A stretch of DNA of 64,000 nucleotides, taken from the NCBI RefSeq assembly GCF_000280905.1, contig NZ_ALAP01000042.1, positions 1-64,000 of the forward strand. The letters are read 5' to 3'. Below, piece after piece: positions 8,604 through 18,991 of this stretch (position 1 is the stretch's first letter; each line of letters begins with the position of its first letter). Under the pieces are notes generated by a model. It saw nothing but the letters and a program-made list of their open reading frames with translations, was not told the origin of the DNA and made no database searches. The position numbers and the translations under genes were made by a program. The DNA is from Streptomyces sp. AA1529 (lineage in GTDB: Bacteria > Actinomycetota > Actinomycetes > Streptomycetales > Streptomycetaceae).

Positions 8604-9965
8604 TCACATGCCCGCGATCAGCTTTTCCACCCGCTCGTCCACCGACCTGAACGGGTCCTTGCACAGCACCGTGCGCTGCGCCTGGTCGTTCAGCTTGAGA
8701 TGCACCCAGTCGACGGTGAAGTCCCGGCGCTGCTCCTGGGCCCTGCGGATGAAGTCGCCGCGCAGCCGGGCCCGGGTGGTCTGCGGCGGCACCGACTTGC
8801 CCTCGAAGATCTTGACGTCGTCACAGATCCGGGCGGCTCTGCCGCTGCGCTCCAGCAGGTAGTAGAGACCGCGGCGGCGGTGGATGTCGTGGTAGGCGAG
8901 ATCTATCTGGGCGATCCGCGGGTGCGACATGGTGATGTTGTTCTTGTTCCGGTACCGCTCGATGAGCTGGTACTTCATCACCCAGTCGATCTCAGTGTTG
9001 ATCTTGTCCAGCTCCTGGGTGCGCACCGCCTCCAGGGCCCGCCCCCACAGCTCCAGCACCTGCTCGACCCGGCCGGTGCGGATGCCGCGCCGGTCGCAGA
9101 AGTCCAGCGCCTTGTCGAAGTACTCCTGCTGCACCTCCAGCGCGGACGCCTCCCGGCCGCTGGCAAGCCGCACCTTGCGCTGGCCCGTGATGTCGTGGCT
9201 GACCTCGCGGATCGCCCGGATCGGGTTCTCCAGCGTCAGGTCCCGCATCACCGTGCCCGCCTCGATCATGCGCAGCACCAGATCGGTGGCACCGACCTTG
9301 AGCAGCATCGTCGTCTCCGACATGTTGGAGTCACCGACGATCACGTGCAGCCTGCGGTATCGCTCGGCGTCCGCGTGCGGCTCGTCCCGGGTGTTGATGA
9401 TCGGCCGCGAACGGGTGGTCGCCGAGCTGACGCCCTCCCAGATGTGCTCGGCACGCTGGCTGACGCAGTAGACCGCACCGCGCGGGGTCTGCAGCACCTT
9501 GCCCGCGCCGCACACCAGCTGCCGCGTCACCAGGAACGGGATGAGCACGTCGGCGAGCCGGGAGAACTCCCCGTGCCGGGCCACCAGATAGTTCTCGTGG
9601 CACCCGTAGGAGTTGCCCGCCGAGTCGGTGTTGTTCTTGAAGAGATAGACGTCGCCCGCGATCCCCTCCTCGTGCAGCCGGCGCTCGGCATCGACGAGGA
9701 GGCCCTCGAGAATGCGCTCACCCGACTTGTCGTGCGTGACCAGCTCGGTCACGTTGTCGCACTCGGGAGTGGCGTACTCCGGGTGCGAACCCACGTCCAG
9801 GTAGAGGCGCGCGCCGTTCCGCAGAAACACATTGCTGCTGCGGCCCCATGACACAACACGGCGGAAGAGGTACCGCGCCACCTCGTCGGGGGACAGCCGG
9901 CGCTGGCCCCGGAACGTACATGTGACGCCGTACTCGTTCTCCAGCCCGAAGATTCGGCGGTCCAT
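8604..9965 (-). CDS. pafA: Pup-protein ligase PafA
   Basis: 453-aa ATP-dependent ligase of the glutamine-synthetase fold; it joins the C-terminal Glu of deamidated Pup to lysines of target proteins. The N-terminal active-site strand [16 protein letters not shown] carries the catalytic Glu pattern. Further features are the nucleotide/metal residues in [16 protein letters not shown], the loop [20 protein letters not shown], and the [20 protein letters not shown] block shared with Dop. Length matches the family. The absence of the extra loop that marks Dop, and its place apart from pup, separate it from the paralog at 15483-16994. It begins only 9 bp after the stop of the MFS transporter gene, so the two are probably cotranscribed, an arrangement unrelated to Pup biology as far as I know. 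Confidence 0.98.
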   Translation of the reverse strand: MDRRIFGLENEYGVTCTFRGQRRLSPDEVARYLFRRVVSWGRSSNVFLRNGARLYLDVGSHPEYATPECDNVTELVTHDKSGERILEGLLVDAERRLHEEGIAGDVYLFKNNTDSAGNSYGCHENYLVARHGEFSRLADVLIPFLVTRQLVCGAGKVLQTPRGAVYCVSQRAEHIWEGVSSATTRSRPIINTRDEPHADAERYRRLHVIVGDSNMSETTMLLKVGATDLVLRMIEAGTVMRDLTLENPIRAIREVSHDITGQRKVRLASGREASALEVQQEYFDKALDFCDRRGIRTGRVEQVLELWGRALEAVRTQELDKINTEIDWVMKYQLIERYRNKNNITMSHPRIAQIDLAYHDIHRRRGLYYLLERSGRAARICDDVKIFEGKSVPPQTTRARLRGDFIRRAQEQRRDFTVDWVHLKLNDQAQRTVLCKDPFRSVDERVEKLIAGM

Positions 9966-9974
9966 GCCTGAACA

Positions 9975-11381
9975 TTACGCCTGCGGGAAGGATCTGAAAC
10001 CGGGTTCGCCGCAGCCGTTCCGATCAGTTTCCGCACCTGGCAGGCGTTCCGGAGGCGCGCCCGCGGTACCCGGCTCCCCCGTCCGGGCCCCGCTGTGCGG
10101 GGCCGCGCCCAGCGGTGCCGGTGCGGCCTGCACCTCGGCCGGCCACGCCGGCGCGGATGCGGCGGACGCCCCGCCGGACACCACCGCACCGGCGGACGGC
10201 GGACCCTCCGGGGGTGCCAGGATCCGCCGCGCCGCCACGACGACGGCCACCGCCGCCACCCCGCCGGCCCCGGCCAGCGCGAAGCCCGCCCCCGTGCCGC
10301 CCCGCTCGATGACCGGGCCGACCGCCGCCGTGCCCGCAGCGGCGCCCACCCCGAACGTCGTCACCAGCCAGGAGAACGCCTCGGTCACCGTCCCCGACGG
10401 GGCGTGCCGGTCCACCACCACGAAGGCACACGCCAGGGACGGGGCCAGGAAGAGCCCGGAGAGCGCGCCCAGCACCGCCATCACCGGAGTTCCCGGCACC
10501 AGCGCCAGCGGCAGGTTGCCCAGCGCGAAGAGGCCCACCAGTACCCGCAGCCGCCCCTCGTGGCTGCCCGGCCAGCGGCGGGCGCCGTAGCTGATCCCGC
10601 CCACGAGTGCTCCCGTGCCCTGGGCCGCCAGCAGATAGGTGGAGATCAGTTTGTCGGAGTGGTCGTCGGCGTAGGAGACCGCGGCCAGCGCGAAGGTCCC
10701 CAGCGCCAGCCCCACGAAGAAGAACGAAGCCAGCAGCACCTTCAGCCCCGGCGAACGCAGCGCCCCCAGCCAGTGCGGCTTGCGCGGTGCGGAGCGCCAG
10801 CGGCGGGACGGCGGGGAGAGGACCACCGAGACGGCGCCCAGCAGCCCCAGGCCGTTGACCACCAGCAGCGCCGCGGCCTCGCTCCACCCGGCGACCAGCA
10901 GCGTCACCAGCAGCGGGCCCACCGCGAACATCACCTCCTGGGCGACCGCGTCCAGCGCGTAGGCGGTGTGCACCTGCTCCTCGCGCCGCAGCACGCTGGG
11001 CCACAGCGCCCGCAGCCCGCCTTCCAGGGGCGGGGTGAACAGGCCGAAGACCAGCACGCACCCGAGGGCGAGCGGCAGCGAGCCGATCCCCGCCAGCGCC
11101 AGCGTGCCCGCGCCCGCGGCGGACGCCGCCGCTGCGGGCAGCATCACCCGCGGCTGTCCGAACAGGTCCACCAGCCGCCCCAGCATCGGCTGCCCGAACG
11201 CGGTGGCGAGGCCGTATCCCGCGGACAGCGCCCCCGCGAGGGCCATGCTGCCGCCCTCGGCGCGGACGAACAGCGCGATGGCGATCGGACCCGTGGCGTT
11301 CGGCAGCCTGCCCACCAGCGTCCCCGCCAGCAGCCGCACCGCGTGTCCGGCCCGCAGCACATCGGCGTATCCCGTCGCCAT
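9975..11381 (-). CDS. MFS transporter
   Basis: 468-aa integral membrane protein with about 12 hydrophobic segments, typical of a drug/sugar-type major facilitator. After helix 2 there is a loop resembling the MFS signature (PMLGRLVDLFGQPRVML, about residues 66-82). A hydrophilic Ala/Pro/Gly-rich tail of roughly 65 residues follows the last helix. I prefer the ATG at 11381 over a GTG at 11390; neither has a strong ribosome site. It is divergent from a LacI-family gene, with a palindrome in the shared 85-bp promoter region, so its expression is probably controlled by that regulator. Substrate unknown. The gene inserts this transporter between pafA and the prcBA end of the proteasome locus. Confidence 0.88.
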   Translation of the reverse strand: MATGYADVLRAGHAVRLLAGTLVGRLPNATGPIAIALFVRAEGGSMALAGALSAGYGLATAFGQPMLGRLVDLFGQPRVMLPAAAASAAGAGTLALAGIGSLPLALGCVLVFGLFTPPLEGGLRALWPSVLRREEQVHTAYALDAVAQEVMFAVGPLLVTLLVAGWSEAAALLVVNGLGLLGAVSVVLSPPSRRWRSAPRKPHWLGALRSPGLKVLLASFFFVGLALGTFALAAVSYADDHSDKLISTYLLAAQGTGALVGGISYGARRWPGSHEGRLRVLVGLFALGNLPLALVPGTPVMAVLGALSGLFLAPSLACAFVVVDRHAPSGTVTEAFSWLVTTFGVGAAAGTAAVGPVIERGGTGAGFALAGAGGVAAVAVVVAARRILAPPEGPPSAGAVVSGGASAASAPAWPAEVQAAPAPLGAAPHSGARTGEPGTAGAPPERLPGAETDRNGCGEPGFRSFPQA

Positions 11382-11406
11382 CCGCCCCACCCCACCGCTC
11401 TCGTTT

Positions 11407-11432
11407 TACGTATAACTACCGCGCTATACGTA
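11407..11432. promoter_or_regulatory. Putative LacI-family operator between MFS and regulator genes
   Basis: Inverted repeat TACGTATA-N10-TATACGTA in the divergent promoter region. It is AT-rich against a very GC-rich background and sits where both promoters must lie. The likely ligand is the LacI-family protein encoded immediately downstream. Confidence 0.7.
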
Positions 11433-11466
11433 CCATGCCCAGGCAGCGGCGGTGAAGGAGTTTTCC

Positions 11467-12711
11467 GTGCCAGGACAGCAGTCGGCAGCCGGCCACGAGC
11501 GCGACACCGGAGGGCGGCCCGCGGGGGCAGACGGCGCCTCCCGCCGCGGTGCACCCGACCGGGACGCCGCGCGGCGGCCCGCCGCGGACCTGGACCATGG
11601 CCGGAACCGGCCCACCGGGCACGACGTCGCCGGCGCGGCAGGCGTCTCACAGGCCACGGTCTCGCTGGTGCTCGGCGGCAAATGGGAGGGCAGGGTGTCC
11701 GCCCGGACCGCCGAGGCCGTCCGGGCCGCGGCCCGCGAGCTCGGCTACCGCCCCAACCTGGCAGCCCGCACCCTGCGCCTCGGCCGCACCCGCACCGCGC
11801 TCCTGGTGGTGCCGGCGCTGACCAACGAGTTCTTCGCCACCGTGCACCGCGGGGCGGCCGAAGTCGCCAGAGCCCACGACTTCGGCATCGTCCTCTACCC
11901 CTCCCCCGAGGGGATCGACGCCGCCCCCGACCCCTTCGCCTCGGCCCGCACCGCACTCGACGGCGTCATCGCCTCCTCCATGGCACCCGAAGCCCTCGCG
12001 GCGCTGCGCGGCGAGGGACTGCCCGTGGTGATGCTGGACAGCGACGAGCGGACCCGCGACGCCACCGTGAACGTCGACCTCGCCGACGGCATGCGGCAGG
12101 TGGTGGCCCACCTGCTCGGGCTCGGCCACCGCAGGATCGCCCACATCGCCGCCGACGTGGACTCCTGGACCTTCGCGGAACGGGCGCGGGCGCTGCGCGC
12201 GGAGCTGACCGCAGGCGGCGCCGCCCTGGTGCACACGCAGCGCGGGGCACTCGGCGTGCCGGGCGGGCTGGAAGCGGCGACCCGGGCGCTGACGGCGCAC
12301 CCGAACGGCGCGGCGGACGCGAGCGGTGCCCGCCGGACCGCCGGGGACGTGCCCGGACCGTCGGGCGAGGGCGGCGAGGGGCCGCCGACGGCACTGGTGT
12401 GCGACGACGATCTGCTCGCCGCCGGGGCGCTGAAGGCCGCGCGGCGGCTCGGACTGCGGGTGCCGGACGACGTCTCGGTGACCGGGTTCGACGACCTGGC
12501 CCTGGCGACCGCCGTGGAACCGGAGCTGACGACCGTCCGGTTGCCCGCCGAACGGGTGGGAGCCGCGGGCATGCGGACCCTGCTGGACATCCTGGAGGGC
12601 CGGGAGCCGGAAGCCGTGCGGCTGCCGGTGCGGCTGGTGGCACGCGGTTCCACCGGCCCCGCCCGCACCCCGGCTCCCCGGGGCCCCTCCCGGTCCCCCG
12701 GGCCGCGTTAG
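11467..12711 (+). CDS. LacI-family transcriptional regulator
   Basis: 414-aa regulator with an unusually long hydrophilic N-terminal extension (about 45 residues) before the LacI helix-turn-helix: VAGAAGVSQATVSLVLGGKW, then VRAAARELGYRPNLAARTLR. The periplasmic-binding-like effector domain follows (TALLVVPALTNEFF to the PDDVSVTGFDDLALAT block, about residues 110-390), including an inserted Gly/Ser/Ala-rich loop around 285-310. The start is the GTG at 11467, six bases after AAGGAG; an in-frame GTG at 11452 lies before that site. Its promoter carries a palindrome shared with the divergent MFS gene, so it probably controls itself and that transporter. The effector is likely a sugar-like molecule by family; it cannot be named from sequence. 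Confidence 0.9.
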   Translation: MPGQQSAAGHERDTGGRPAGADGASRRGAPDRDAARRPAADLDHGRNRPTGHDVAGAAGVSQATVSLVLGGKWEGRVSARTAEAVRAAARELGYRPNLAARTLRLGRTRTALLVVPALTNEFFATVHRGAAEVARAHDFGIVLYPSPEGIDAAPDPFASARTALDGVIASSMAPEALAALRGEGLPVVMLDSDERTRDATVNVDLADGMRQVVAHLLGLGHRRIAHIAADVDSWTFAERARALRAELTAGGAALVHTQRGALGVPGGLEAATRALTAHPNGAADASGARRTAGDVPGPSGEGGEGPPTALVCDDDLLAAGALKAARRLGLRVPDDVSVTGFDDLALATAVEPELTTVRLPAERVGAAGMRTLLDILEGREPEAVRLPVRLVARGSTGPARTPAPRGPSRSPGPR

Positions 12712-12853
12712 CCACCGGGAGTCCGGGACACGCGACCTGGTCCGTCGGCCGCTCGGCGCTCCGGGCCGCAGGGCCCCGACCGGACCCGGGACCGTTCCGC
12801 GGGCGCCCCGGCCCGCGCGGAAGGACGCGCCCGCCCCGGCAGACCCGCGCAGC

Positions 12854-12903
12854 CCTGCTCCGCCCCGCGGTCACCCTTCCGGGCAGCCGCGGGGCGGAGC
12901 AGG
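12854..12903. terminator. Bidirectional terminator between LacI gene and prcA
   Basis: Perfect 17-bp stem (12854-12870 against 12887-12903) with a 16-nt loop, in the gap between two convergent genes. It can end the proteasome operon on the minus strand and the regulator gene on the plus strand. Confidence 0.8.
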
Positions 12904-12911
12904 ACCGGGGA

Positions 12912-13670
12912 CTACTCCTCCTCGCCGCCCTCGGCTTCGCCCTCCGCCTCGCCGGTGGCCTCCGGGACAGGGGTCTCCTCCAGAAGACGGGCCACCTGCC
13001 CGGCCGGGACGCGCTTGAACTTGCGCCGCTGGGAACGCTCACGGTCCAGGACGGCCACCTCCAGCTGCTCGGCGGTCAGCGTCCGCTCACCGCCGTTGCT
13101 GTCCCGCTTGAGCGCCTCGACAGCGAGCTTGAGGGCCTCGCCCAGCGACATTCCCTCCCGGTGCCGCTGGTCCATGTAGCTGCCGATCTGGTCCGAGTTG
13201 CCGCCGACCGCGACCGAGCCGTGCTCGTCGACGATCGACCCGTCGTGCGGCAGACGGTAGATCTGGTCGTCCTCGGGAGCCGCGCCCACCTCGGCGACGA
13301 TCAGCTCGACCTCGTAGGGCTTCTCCGCGTTCGCCGAGAAGATCGTGCCCAGGGTCTGGGCGTACACATTGGCCAGCCCGCGCGCCGTGACGTCCTGGCG
13401 GTCGTAGGTGTAGCCGCGCAGGTCGGCGTAGCGGACACCGCCGATCCGCAGGTTCTCGAACTCGTTGTACTTGCCGACCGCGGCGAAGGCGATCCGGTCG
13501 TAGATCTCACTGACCTTGTGCAGCGCGCGGGAGGGGTTCTCGGCGACGAAGACGATGCCGTCCGCGTACTGCAAAACGACCACGCTGCGTCCGCGCGCGA
13601 TGCCTTTGCGGGCGTATTCGGCGCGGTCCGCCATCGCCTGCTGGGGTGACACATAGAACGGCGTCGACAC
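12912..13670 (-). CDS. prcA: 20S proteasome alpha subunit PrcA
   Basis: 252-aa outer-ring subunit; alpha rings gate the proteasome chamber and dock the ARC ATPase. It opens with [22 protein letters not shown], the alpha N-terminal gate region, followed by the proteasome fold ([38 protein letters not shown] pattern, [22 protein letters not shown]). It lacks the catalytic N-terminal Thr of beta subunits. The acidic C-terminal tail ([14 protein letters not shown]) is longer than the minimal alpha domain, as in other Streptomyces. It begins 34 bp after the prcB stop and ends 9 bp before a strong terminator, so it closes the pup-prcB-prcA operon. Confidence 0.98.
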   Translation of the reverse strand: MSTPFYVSPQQAMADRAEYARKGIARGRSVVVLQYADGIVFVAENPSRALHKVSEIYDRIAFAAVGKYNEFENLRIGGVRYADLRGYTYDRQDVTARGLANVYAQTLGTIFSANAEKPYEVELIVAEVGAAPEDDQIYRLPHDGSIVDEHGSVAVGGNSDQIGSYMDQRHREGMSLGEALKLAVEALKRDSNGGERTLTAEQLEVAVLDRERSQRRKFKRVPAGQVARLLEETPVPEATGEAEGEAEGGEEE

Positions 13671-13704
13671 CGGCTATCCGTCCCTTCCTGTCCGAATGAG
13701 TGCT

Positions 13705-14550
13705 CTAGGAGACGGGGGCCTGCGGCCCGTTGGGCAGCCGGAGGCGGCCGTCGTGCACCGTCTGCGCCAGCCCGGAGACCTCCTCCTCGCCCAGCCTGCG
13801 GTACCCGTCCTCCGTGATGGTCACCACCACCGGGTAGATGCGGCGCGTCATGTCCGGACCACCGGTGGCCGAGTCGTCGTCGGCGGCGTCGTAGAGCGCC
13901 TGGAGGACCACGGTCGCGGCCTGCTCCTGGGTCATCTCCTCCCGGTAGAGCTTCTTGAGCGAGCCGCGGGCGAAGACCGAGCCGGAGCCGACCCCGGCGA
14001 AGCCCAGCTCCTCGGAGCGGCCGCCGGTCACGTCGTAGGAGAAGATCCGGCCCGCACCGCGGTCCTGATCGAAGCCGGCGAACAGCGGCACCACGGCCAG
14101 CCCCTGCATCGCCATGCCCAGATTGCCGCGGATCATCGTGGAGAGCCGGTTGGCCTTGCCCTCCAGCGAGAGGGTGGAGCCCTCCACCTTCTCGAAGTGC
14201 TCCAGCTCCAGCTGGAACAGCTTCACCATCTCCACCGCCAGCCCCGCGGTGCCCGCAATACCCACGGCGGAGTGCTCGTCGGCGGGAAAGACCTTCTCGA
14301 TGTCCCGCTGCGCGATGACGTTGCCCATCGTCGCCCGCCGGTCCCCGGCCAGCACCACACCGCCCGCGAAGGTCGCTGCCACGATCGTGGTGCCGTGCGG
14401 CGCCTGCACGGCGCCCTCCACGGGAGGCAGCGGCCGGCTTCCCGGCAACTGCTCCGGCGCGTGGTCGGACAGGAAATCCATGAACGACGACGACCCTGGC
14501 GTCAGGAAGGCAGCAGGTAGACGCCCGGTGCTACGAATTTCGGCTTCCAC
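13705..14550 (-). CDS. prcB: 20S proteasome beta subunit PrcB
   Basis: 281-aa catalytic subunit. A propeptide of about 53 residues ([22 protein letters not shown] block) precedes the cleavage site [14 protein letters not shown], so the mature protein starts with the nucleophilic Thr. The conserved DRRATMGN and [17 protein letters not shown] segments, and the [16 protein letters not shown] stretch, follow. The start is the GTG at 14550 with GGAAGGA 5 bp upstream, giving the usual Streptomyces length; a longer in-frame reading to 14637 lies inside the upstream endonuclease gene. The first 49 bp overlap the 3' end of that gene, so translation of the two is probably linked. It is followed by prcA. 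Confidence 0.97.
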   Translation of the reverse strand: MEAEIRSTGRLPAAFLTPGSSSFMDFLSDHAPEQLPGSRPLPPVEGAVQAPHGTTIVAATFAGGVVLAGDRRATMGNVIAQRDIEKVFPADEHSAVGIAGTAGLAVEMVKLFQLELEHFEKVEGSTLSLEGKANRLSTMIRGNLGMAMQGLAVVPLFAGFDQDRGAGRIFSYDVTGGRSEELGFAGVGSGSVFARGSLKKLYREEMTQEQAATVVLQALYDAADDDSATGGPDMTRRIYPVVVTITEDGYRRLGEEEVSGLAQTVHDGRLRLPNGPQAPVS

Positions 14551-15098
14551 ACGTTTCCTTCCACGTAGGCTGCCGCACGCCGCATGACGTCCGGCCGATC
14601 CCTGAACTGCCCCAGTGCGGCATTGCAGCTGAAGCACAGTACGCCCCGGACCCTACCCGTCTCATGATCGTGGTCCACATGCTCAGGAGCGGACCCGGGA
14701 CAGCTCGGGCAGTTGCCGAACCGGCCGTCCAGCAGACTCCGGCTCTGCTCGACGGTCATACCGTAGGTGCGTCCGAGGTGTCCGGACCGTCCGTCAACTG
14801 CTCGGCGCTTTCTGCACCGGGTGAAGAGGCCATCCGCAGCGGTCGCATCGCGATGCCGCTCGCCGGACGACTTCGCCTCCCCGCATGAACGGCGCGGTTG
14901 GGAACCAGTCGGCACCCGGGGGTACTTCAGCGCACGCCGCTTCCGCCCGTCCCCCTGCTCCGTGTACGCACGGGCACACGGGCGGCAGTAGTCCTGCGAA
15001 CCGTCGGCCCGCACCCGGTGACGCCCGGACGCCGCCGGGGACGGGCAACGCTCACAACGCGGACAGTGCTTGGTTTCCGCTTCCTCCACGAGGATCAC
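14502..15098 (-). CDS. HNH/recombination endonuclease VII-family protein
   Basis: 198-aa protein with a C-terminal endonuclease VII type HNH domain: a CPSCPG knuckle (about residue 130), the metal-binding core [18 protein letters not shown] and [20 protein letters not shown] (about 137-175). The family's phage T4 member resolves branched DNA. The N-terminal half is basic and carries two more Cys pairs (CPRC, CRPC) that could form a zinc knuckle. The start is a GTG at 15098 within a GTGAAGG-rich context. It lies 20 bp after pup and overlaps the prcB start by 49 bp, so it is embedded in the proteasome operon. A DNA-processing role tied to pupylation is possible but unproven; the motif completeness argues for an active nuclease. 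Confidence 0.85.
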   Translation of the reverse strand: MILVEEAETKHCPRCERCPSPAASGRHRVRADGSQDYCRPCARAYTEQGDGRKRRALKYPRVPTGSQPRRSCGEAKSSGERHRDATAADGLFTRCRKRRAVDGRSGHLGRTYGMTVEQSRSLLDGRFGNCPSCPGSAPEHVDHDHETGRVRGVLCFSCNAALGQFRDRPDVMRRAAAYVEGNVWKPKFVAPGVYLLPS

Positions 15099-15118
15099 CC
15101 TTCACTTTGAAGGGGAAT

Positions 15119-15337
15119 TCATTGCCCACCCTTTTGGACAAAGGAACGCACAAAGTCCTCCGCGTTCTCCTCGAGCACGTCGTCGATTTCGTCCAGTACG
15201 GAGTCCACGTCGTCGGAGAGTGCCTCCTGGCGTTCCTTGAGATCCTCGGAGACCTGTGCGTCCTGGGTCTCCTCCTCGGTCTCCTCGGTGTGACGTGTGG
15301 ACTTCTGCTGTCCGCCGCCGCTGTCCTTGGTCGCCAT
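15119..15337 (-). CDS. pup: Prokaryotic ubiquitin-like protein Pup
   Basis: 72-aa disordered modifier protein. The N-terminal tag MATKDSGGGQQKST, the acidic middle (EETQDAQVSEDLKERQE), the ARC-binding helix DDVDSVLDEIDDVLEENAED and the C-terminal FVRSFVQKGGQ are all present. The final Gln means it must be deamidated by Dop to Glu before PafA can ligate it. The ATG at 15337 gives the standard length; an in-frame extension to 15430 is not supported. It is separated from dop by 145 bp, room for its own promoter, and followed closely by the endonuclease and prcB genes. Confidence 0.99.
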   Translation of the reverse strand: MATKDSGGGQQKSTRHTEETEEETQDAQVSEDLKERQEALSDDVDSVLDEIDDVLEENAEDFVRSFVQKGGQ

Positions 15338-15482
15338 ATCCCTCACCCCGCTCGGTTCGGTGGTGTACGCGGAACGTACAAGATCAGACCCTACAAGCCG
15401 GGACCGGCTTCGGCTCCTTCGTTGTGACAACGTCCGGCAACCACCTCGATGATTCCCGGACCGGGCACCGAATAGCCGCGAT

Positions 15483-16994
15483 TCAGCCGCCCGAAAGCAC
15501 CTTCACCAGCTCTTCCGCGGTGCGGCAGCGGTCCAGCAGCTCCTTGACGTGGTTCCGGGTACCCCGCAGCGGCTCCAGGGTGGGAACCCGCTGCAGAGAG
15601 TCACGGCCGGGGAGATCGAAGATGACCGAGTCCCAGGACGCGGCGGCCACGTCGTCGGCGTACTGCTCCAGACAGCGGCCGCGGAAGTAGGCCCGGGTGT
15701 CCTCCGGGGGCTTGAAGGCGGCCTCCTTGACCTCCTCCTCGGACAGCAGCCGCTGCATGCTCCCGCGGGACACCAGGCGGTTGTAGAGGCCCTTGTCGGG
15801 GCGCACGTCCGCGTACTGGAGATCCACCAGATGCAGCCGTGGCGCGTCCCAGTCGAGACTGTCGCGCCGCCGGTAGCCCTCCATCAGCTCCCGCTTGGCG
15901 ACCCAGTCCAGCTCGCCGGCCAGGCTCATCGGGTCCCGCTCGAGCCGCCCGAGCACGTCCTCCCAGCGGGTCAGCACGTCACGGGTCTGCTCGTCCGCGT
16001 CGGTGCCCCAGCGCTCCTCGACGTACTTGCGGGCCAGCTCGTAGTACTCCATCTGGAGCTGTACCGCGGTCAGTGTCCGGCCGTTGCGAAGAGTGATCAG
16101 CCGTTCGAGTGTCGGATCGTGCGACACCTGGTGCAGGGTCCGGACGGGCTGGTCGACGGCGAGGTCCACGGCGATGAACCCGTCCTCGATCATGGACAGC
16201 ACCAGGGAGGTCGTGCCCAGCTTGAGGTAGGTGGAGATCTCCGAGAGGTTGGCGTCCCCGATGATCACGTGCAGCCGCCGGTACTTCTCGGCATCGGCGT
16301 GCGGCTCGTCCCGGGTGTTGATGATCGGCCGCTTGAGTGTCGTCTCCAGCCCGACCTCGACCTCGAAGTAGTCGGCGCGCTGGCTGAGCTGGAACCCGTG
16401 CTCGCCGCCGTCCTGCCCCAGCCCCACCCGCCCCGCACCGCACACGACCTGCCGGGACACGAAGAAGGGCGTCAGATGGCGGACGATCTCCGAGAAGGGG
16501 GTCTCCCGCTTCATCAGATAGTTCTCGTGCGTGCCGTAGGAGGCGCCCTTGTTGTCGGTGTTGTTCTTGTAGAGGTGGATCGGGTTGGTCCCGGGGACCT
16601 CGGCCGCCCGCTCGGCGGCCTCCGCCATCACCCGCTCACCCGCCTTGTCCCACAGCACCGCGTCCCGCGGATTGGTGACCTCGGGCGCGCTGTACTCGGG
16701 GTGGGCGTGGTCGACGTAGAGCCGGGCGCCGTTGGTGAGGATGACGTTGGCCAGTCCGATGTCCTCGTCCGTGAGCTGGCTGGCGTCCGCCGACTCGCGG
16801 GCCAGGTCGAAGCCGCGGGCGTCCCGCAGCGGGTTCTCCTCCTCGAAGTCCCAGCGGGCGCGCCGCGCCCGGTGCATCGCCGCCGCGTAGGCGTTGACGA
16901 CCTGGGACGAGGTGAGCATGGCATTGGCGTTGGGGTGGCCCGGCACGGAAATGCCGTACTCGGTCTCGATGCCCATTACGCGCCGTACGGTCAT
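15483..16994 (-). CDS. dop: Deamidase/depupylase of Pup (Dop)
   Basis: 503-aa glutamine-synthetase-fold hydrolase; it converts Pup C-terminal Gln to Glu and also removes Pup from proteins. The N-terminal strand [16 protein letters not shown] holds the catalytic acid pattern. A conserved insert (about residues 40-80, [21 protein letters not shown]), longer than in PafA, marks Dop. The [22 protein letters not shown] loop and [20 protein letters not shown] block are shared with the ligase. The ATG at 16994 is used; Met7 is an alternative start with little effect. It is the first gene of the dop-pup-prcBA stretch and is separated from ARC by a terminator. Confidence 0.98.
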   Translation of the reverse strand: MTVRRVMGIETEYGISVPGHPNANAMLTSSQVVNAYAAAMHRARRARWDFEEENPLRDARGFDLARESADASQLTDEDIGLANVILTNGARLYVDHAHPEYSAPEVTNPRDAVLWDKAGERVMAEAAERAAEVPGTNPIHLYKNNTDNKGASYGTHENYLMKRETPFSEIVRHLTPFFVSRQVVCGAGRVGLGQDGGEHGFQLSQRADYFEVEVGLETTLKRPIINTRDEPHADAEKYRRLHVIIGDANLSEISTYLKLGTTSLVLSMIEDGFIAVDLAVDQPVRTLHQVSHDPTLERLITLRNGRTLTAVQLQMEYYELARKYVEERWGTDADEQTRDVLTRWEDVLGRLERDPMSLAGELDWVAKRELMEGYRRRDSLDWDAPRLHLVDLQYADVRPDKGLYNRLVSRGSMQRLLSEEEVKEAAFKPPEDTRAYFRGRCLEQYADDVAAASWDSVIFDLPGRDSLQRVPTLEPLRGTRNHVKELLDRCRTAEELVKVLSGG

Positions 16995-17174
16995 GCTTCC
17001 CTCCTTGCCTGACGGCGGCCCGCCGGTGGACAGCCGTTCAAGTCCCGCTGCGCATCCGTCCCGTGTGCGGCCCCCTCCTGCGCACTGCGCGTCGCGGCGG
17101 TGGGGAAAGCCTATGACGCACGGAGAGGAGTGGGGAGATCACTCTGCGGACTTCCTCGGCGCTCCGGGAAACAA

Positions 17175-17213
17175 TCCGGCTGCGGGTACCCCGGGCGGGG
17201 ACCCGCAGCCGGA
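17175..17213 (-). terminator. Terminator after ARC
   Basis: Perfect 13-bp stem (17175-17187 against 17201-17213), lying 11 bp past the ARC stop on the minus strand, with TTGTTT following in that direction. It uncouples ARC from dop. Confidence 0.8.
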
Positions 17214-17224
17214 ACCGGATCCCG

Positions 17225-18991
17225 CTACAGGTACTGACCGGTGTTGGCGACGGTGTCGATGGACCGGCCGGTGTCCGCGCCCTGCTTGCCGGTGACGAGG
17301 GTGCGGATGTAGACGATCCGCTCCCCCTTCTTGCCGGAGATGCGGGCCCAGTCGTCCGGGTTGGTGGTGTTGGGCAGGTCCTCGTTCTCCTTGAACTCGT
17401 CCACGCAGGCCGACAGGAGATGAGAGACGCGCAGACCCTTCTGGTTGTGGTCCAGGTACGCCTTGATGGCCATCTTCTTGGCCCGGCCGACGATGTTCTC
17501 GATCATCGCGCCGGAGTTGAAGTCCTTGAAGTACAGGACCTCCTTGTCACCGTTGGCGTAGGTGACCTCCAGGAAGCGGTTCTCCTCCGACTCCGCGTAC
17601 ATCTGCTCCACGACCGACTGGATCATCGCGGCGCAGGCGGCCTCCACATTGCCGCCGTGCTCCGCGACGTCGTCCGCGTGGAGCGGCAGGTTCGAGGTGA
17701 GGTACTTGGAGAAGATGTCCTTGGCGGCCTCGGCGTCCGGACGCTCGATCTTGATCTTCACGTCCAGCCGGCCGGGACGCAGGATCGCCGGGTCGATCAT
17801 GTCCTCGCGGTTCGAGGCACCGATGACGATGACGTTCTCCAGCCCCTCCACGCCGTCGATCTCGGAGAGGAGCTGCGGGACGATGGTGTTCTCCACGTCC
17901 GAGCTCACCCCCGAGCCGCGGGTGCGGAAGAGGGAGTCCATCTCGTCGAAGAAGACGATGACGGGTGTGCCCTCGCTGGCCTTCTCCCGGGCCCGCTGGA
18001 AGACGAGGCGGATGTGCCGCTCCGTCTCGCCCACGTACTTGTTCAGCAGCTCGGGGCCCTTGATGTTGAGGAAGTAGCTCTTGCCCTGGGGCTTGCCCGT
18101 CACCTCGGCGACCTTCTTGGCCAGGGAATTGGCCACCGCCTTGGCGATGAGCGTCTTGCCGCAGCCGGGCGGGCCGTAGAGCAGGACACCCTTGGGCGGA
18201 CGCAGTTCGTGCTCGCGGAAGAGGTCCGGGTACAGATAGGGGAGCTCGACCGCGTCCCTGATCTGCTCGATCTGTCCGCCGAGGCCACCGATCTTGGTGT
18301 AGTCGATGTCCGGGACCTCTTCGAGGACCAGTTCCTCGACCTCGCTCTTGGGCACGACCTCGAAGACGTAGCCGGAGCGGCTCTCCAGCAGCAGGGCGTC
18401 GCCGGCCCGCAGCGTGGCGTTCAGCAGCGGCTCGGCGAGGCGCACCACGCGCTCCTCGTCCGTGTGGCCGACGACCAGGGCGCGCTCTCCGTCGTCCAGG
18501 ACTTCCTTGAGGGTGACGATGTCACCCGCGCGCTCGAACTCCATGGCCTCGACCACGTTGAGCGCCTCGTTCAGCATGAGCTCCTGGCCGCGCCGGAGCG
18601 ACTGGAGCTCGACGCTCGGGCTGACGTTCACCCGCAGCTTGCGGCCGCCGGTGAAGATGTCGGCCGTGTCGTCCTCGTTGGCCTGCAGGAAGACTCCGAA
18701 GCCCGCGGGGGGCTGAGCGAGCCTGTCGACCTCTTCCTTGAGGGCCACGATCTGGTCACGCGCCTCACGGAGCGTGGTGGAGAGCCGCTCGTTCTGGGCG
18801 GACACACCGGCCAGGTTGGTCTGCAGCTCGACGATCCGCTCCTCGAGAATACGAGTGTGCCGCGGAGAGTCGGCGAGCTTGCGGCGCAGGACGGCGATCT
18901 CCTGCTCAAGGTAGGCGACCTGGCCGGACGGGTCTTCGGAACCCCGACCGGGCCGGGCGCCGCGGTTGGTGTCGTCGTCGTGGGCTGCCAC
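17225..18991 (-). CDS. arc: Proteasome-associated AAA ATPase ARC/Mpa
   Basis: 588-aa ring ATPase that captures pupylated proteins, unfolds them and feeds the 20S core. The N-terminal coiled coil (about residues 22-85, [18 protein letters not shown] onward) binds Pup. Two OB-type subdomains follow, then the AAA module: Walker [10 protein letters not shown], Walker [13 protein letters not shown], sensor [10 protein letters not shown] and arginine finger ILRPGRLD. The C-terminus TGQYL carries the penultimate Tyr that docks into the alpha ring. I choose the GTG at 18991, seven bases after AGGAGGT, over the GTG at 19000, which abuts that site. Usually called mpa in mycobacteria. Confidence 0.97.
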   Translation of the reverse strand: MAAHDDDTNRGARPGRGSEDPSGQVAYLEQEIAVLRRKLADSPRHTRILEERIVELQTNLAGVSAQNERLSTTLREARDQIVALKEEVDRLAQPPAGFGVFLQANEDDTADIFTGGRKLRVNVSPSVELQSLRRGQELMLNEALNVVEAMEFERAGDIVTLKEVLDDGERALVVGHTDEERVVRLAEPLLNATLRAGDALLLESRSGYVFEVVPKSEVEELVLEEVPDIDYTKIGGLGGQIEQIRDAVELPYLYPDLFREHELRPPKGVLLYGPPGCGKTLIAKAVANSLAKKVAEVTGKPQGKSYFLNIKGPELLNKYVGETERHIRLVFQRAREKASEGTPVIVFFDEMDSLFRTRGSGVSSDVENTIVPQLLSEIDGVEGLENVIVIGASNREDMIDPAILRPGRLDVKIKIERPDAEAAKDIFSKYLTSNLPLHADDVAEHGGNVEAACAAMIQSVVEQMYAESEENRFLEVTYANGDKEVLYFKDFNSGAMIENIVGRAKKMAIKAYLDHNQKGLRVSHLLSACVDEFKENEDLPNTTNPDDWARISGKKGERIVYIRTLVTGKQGADTGRSIDTVANTGQYL

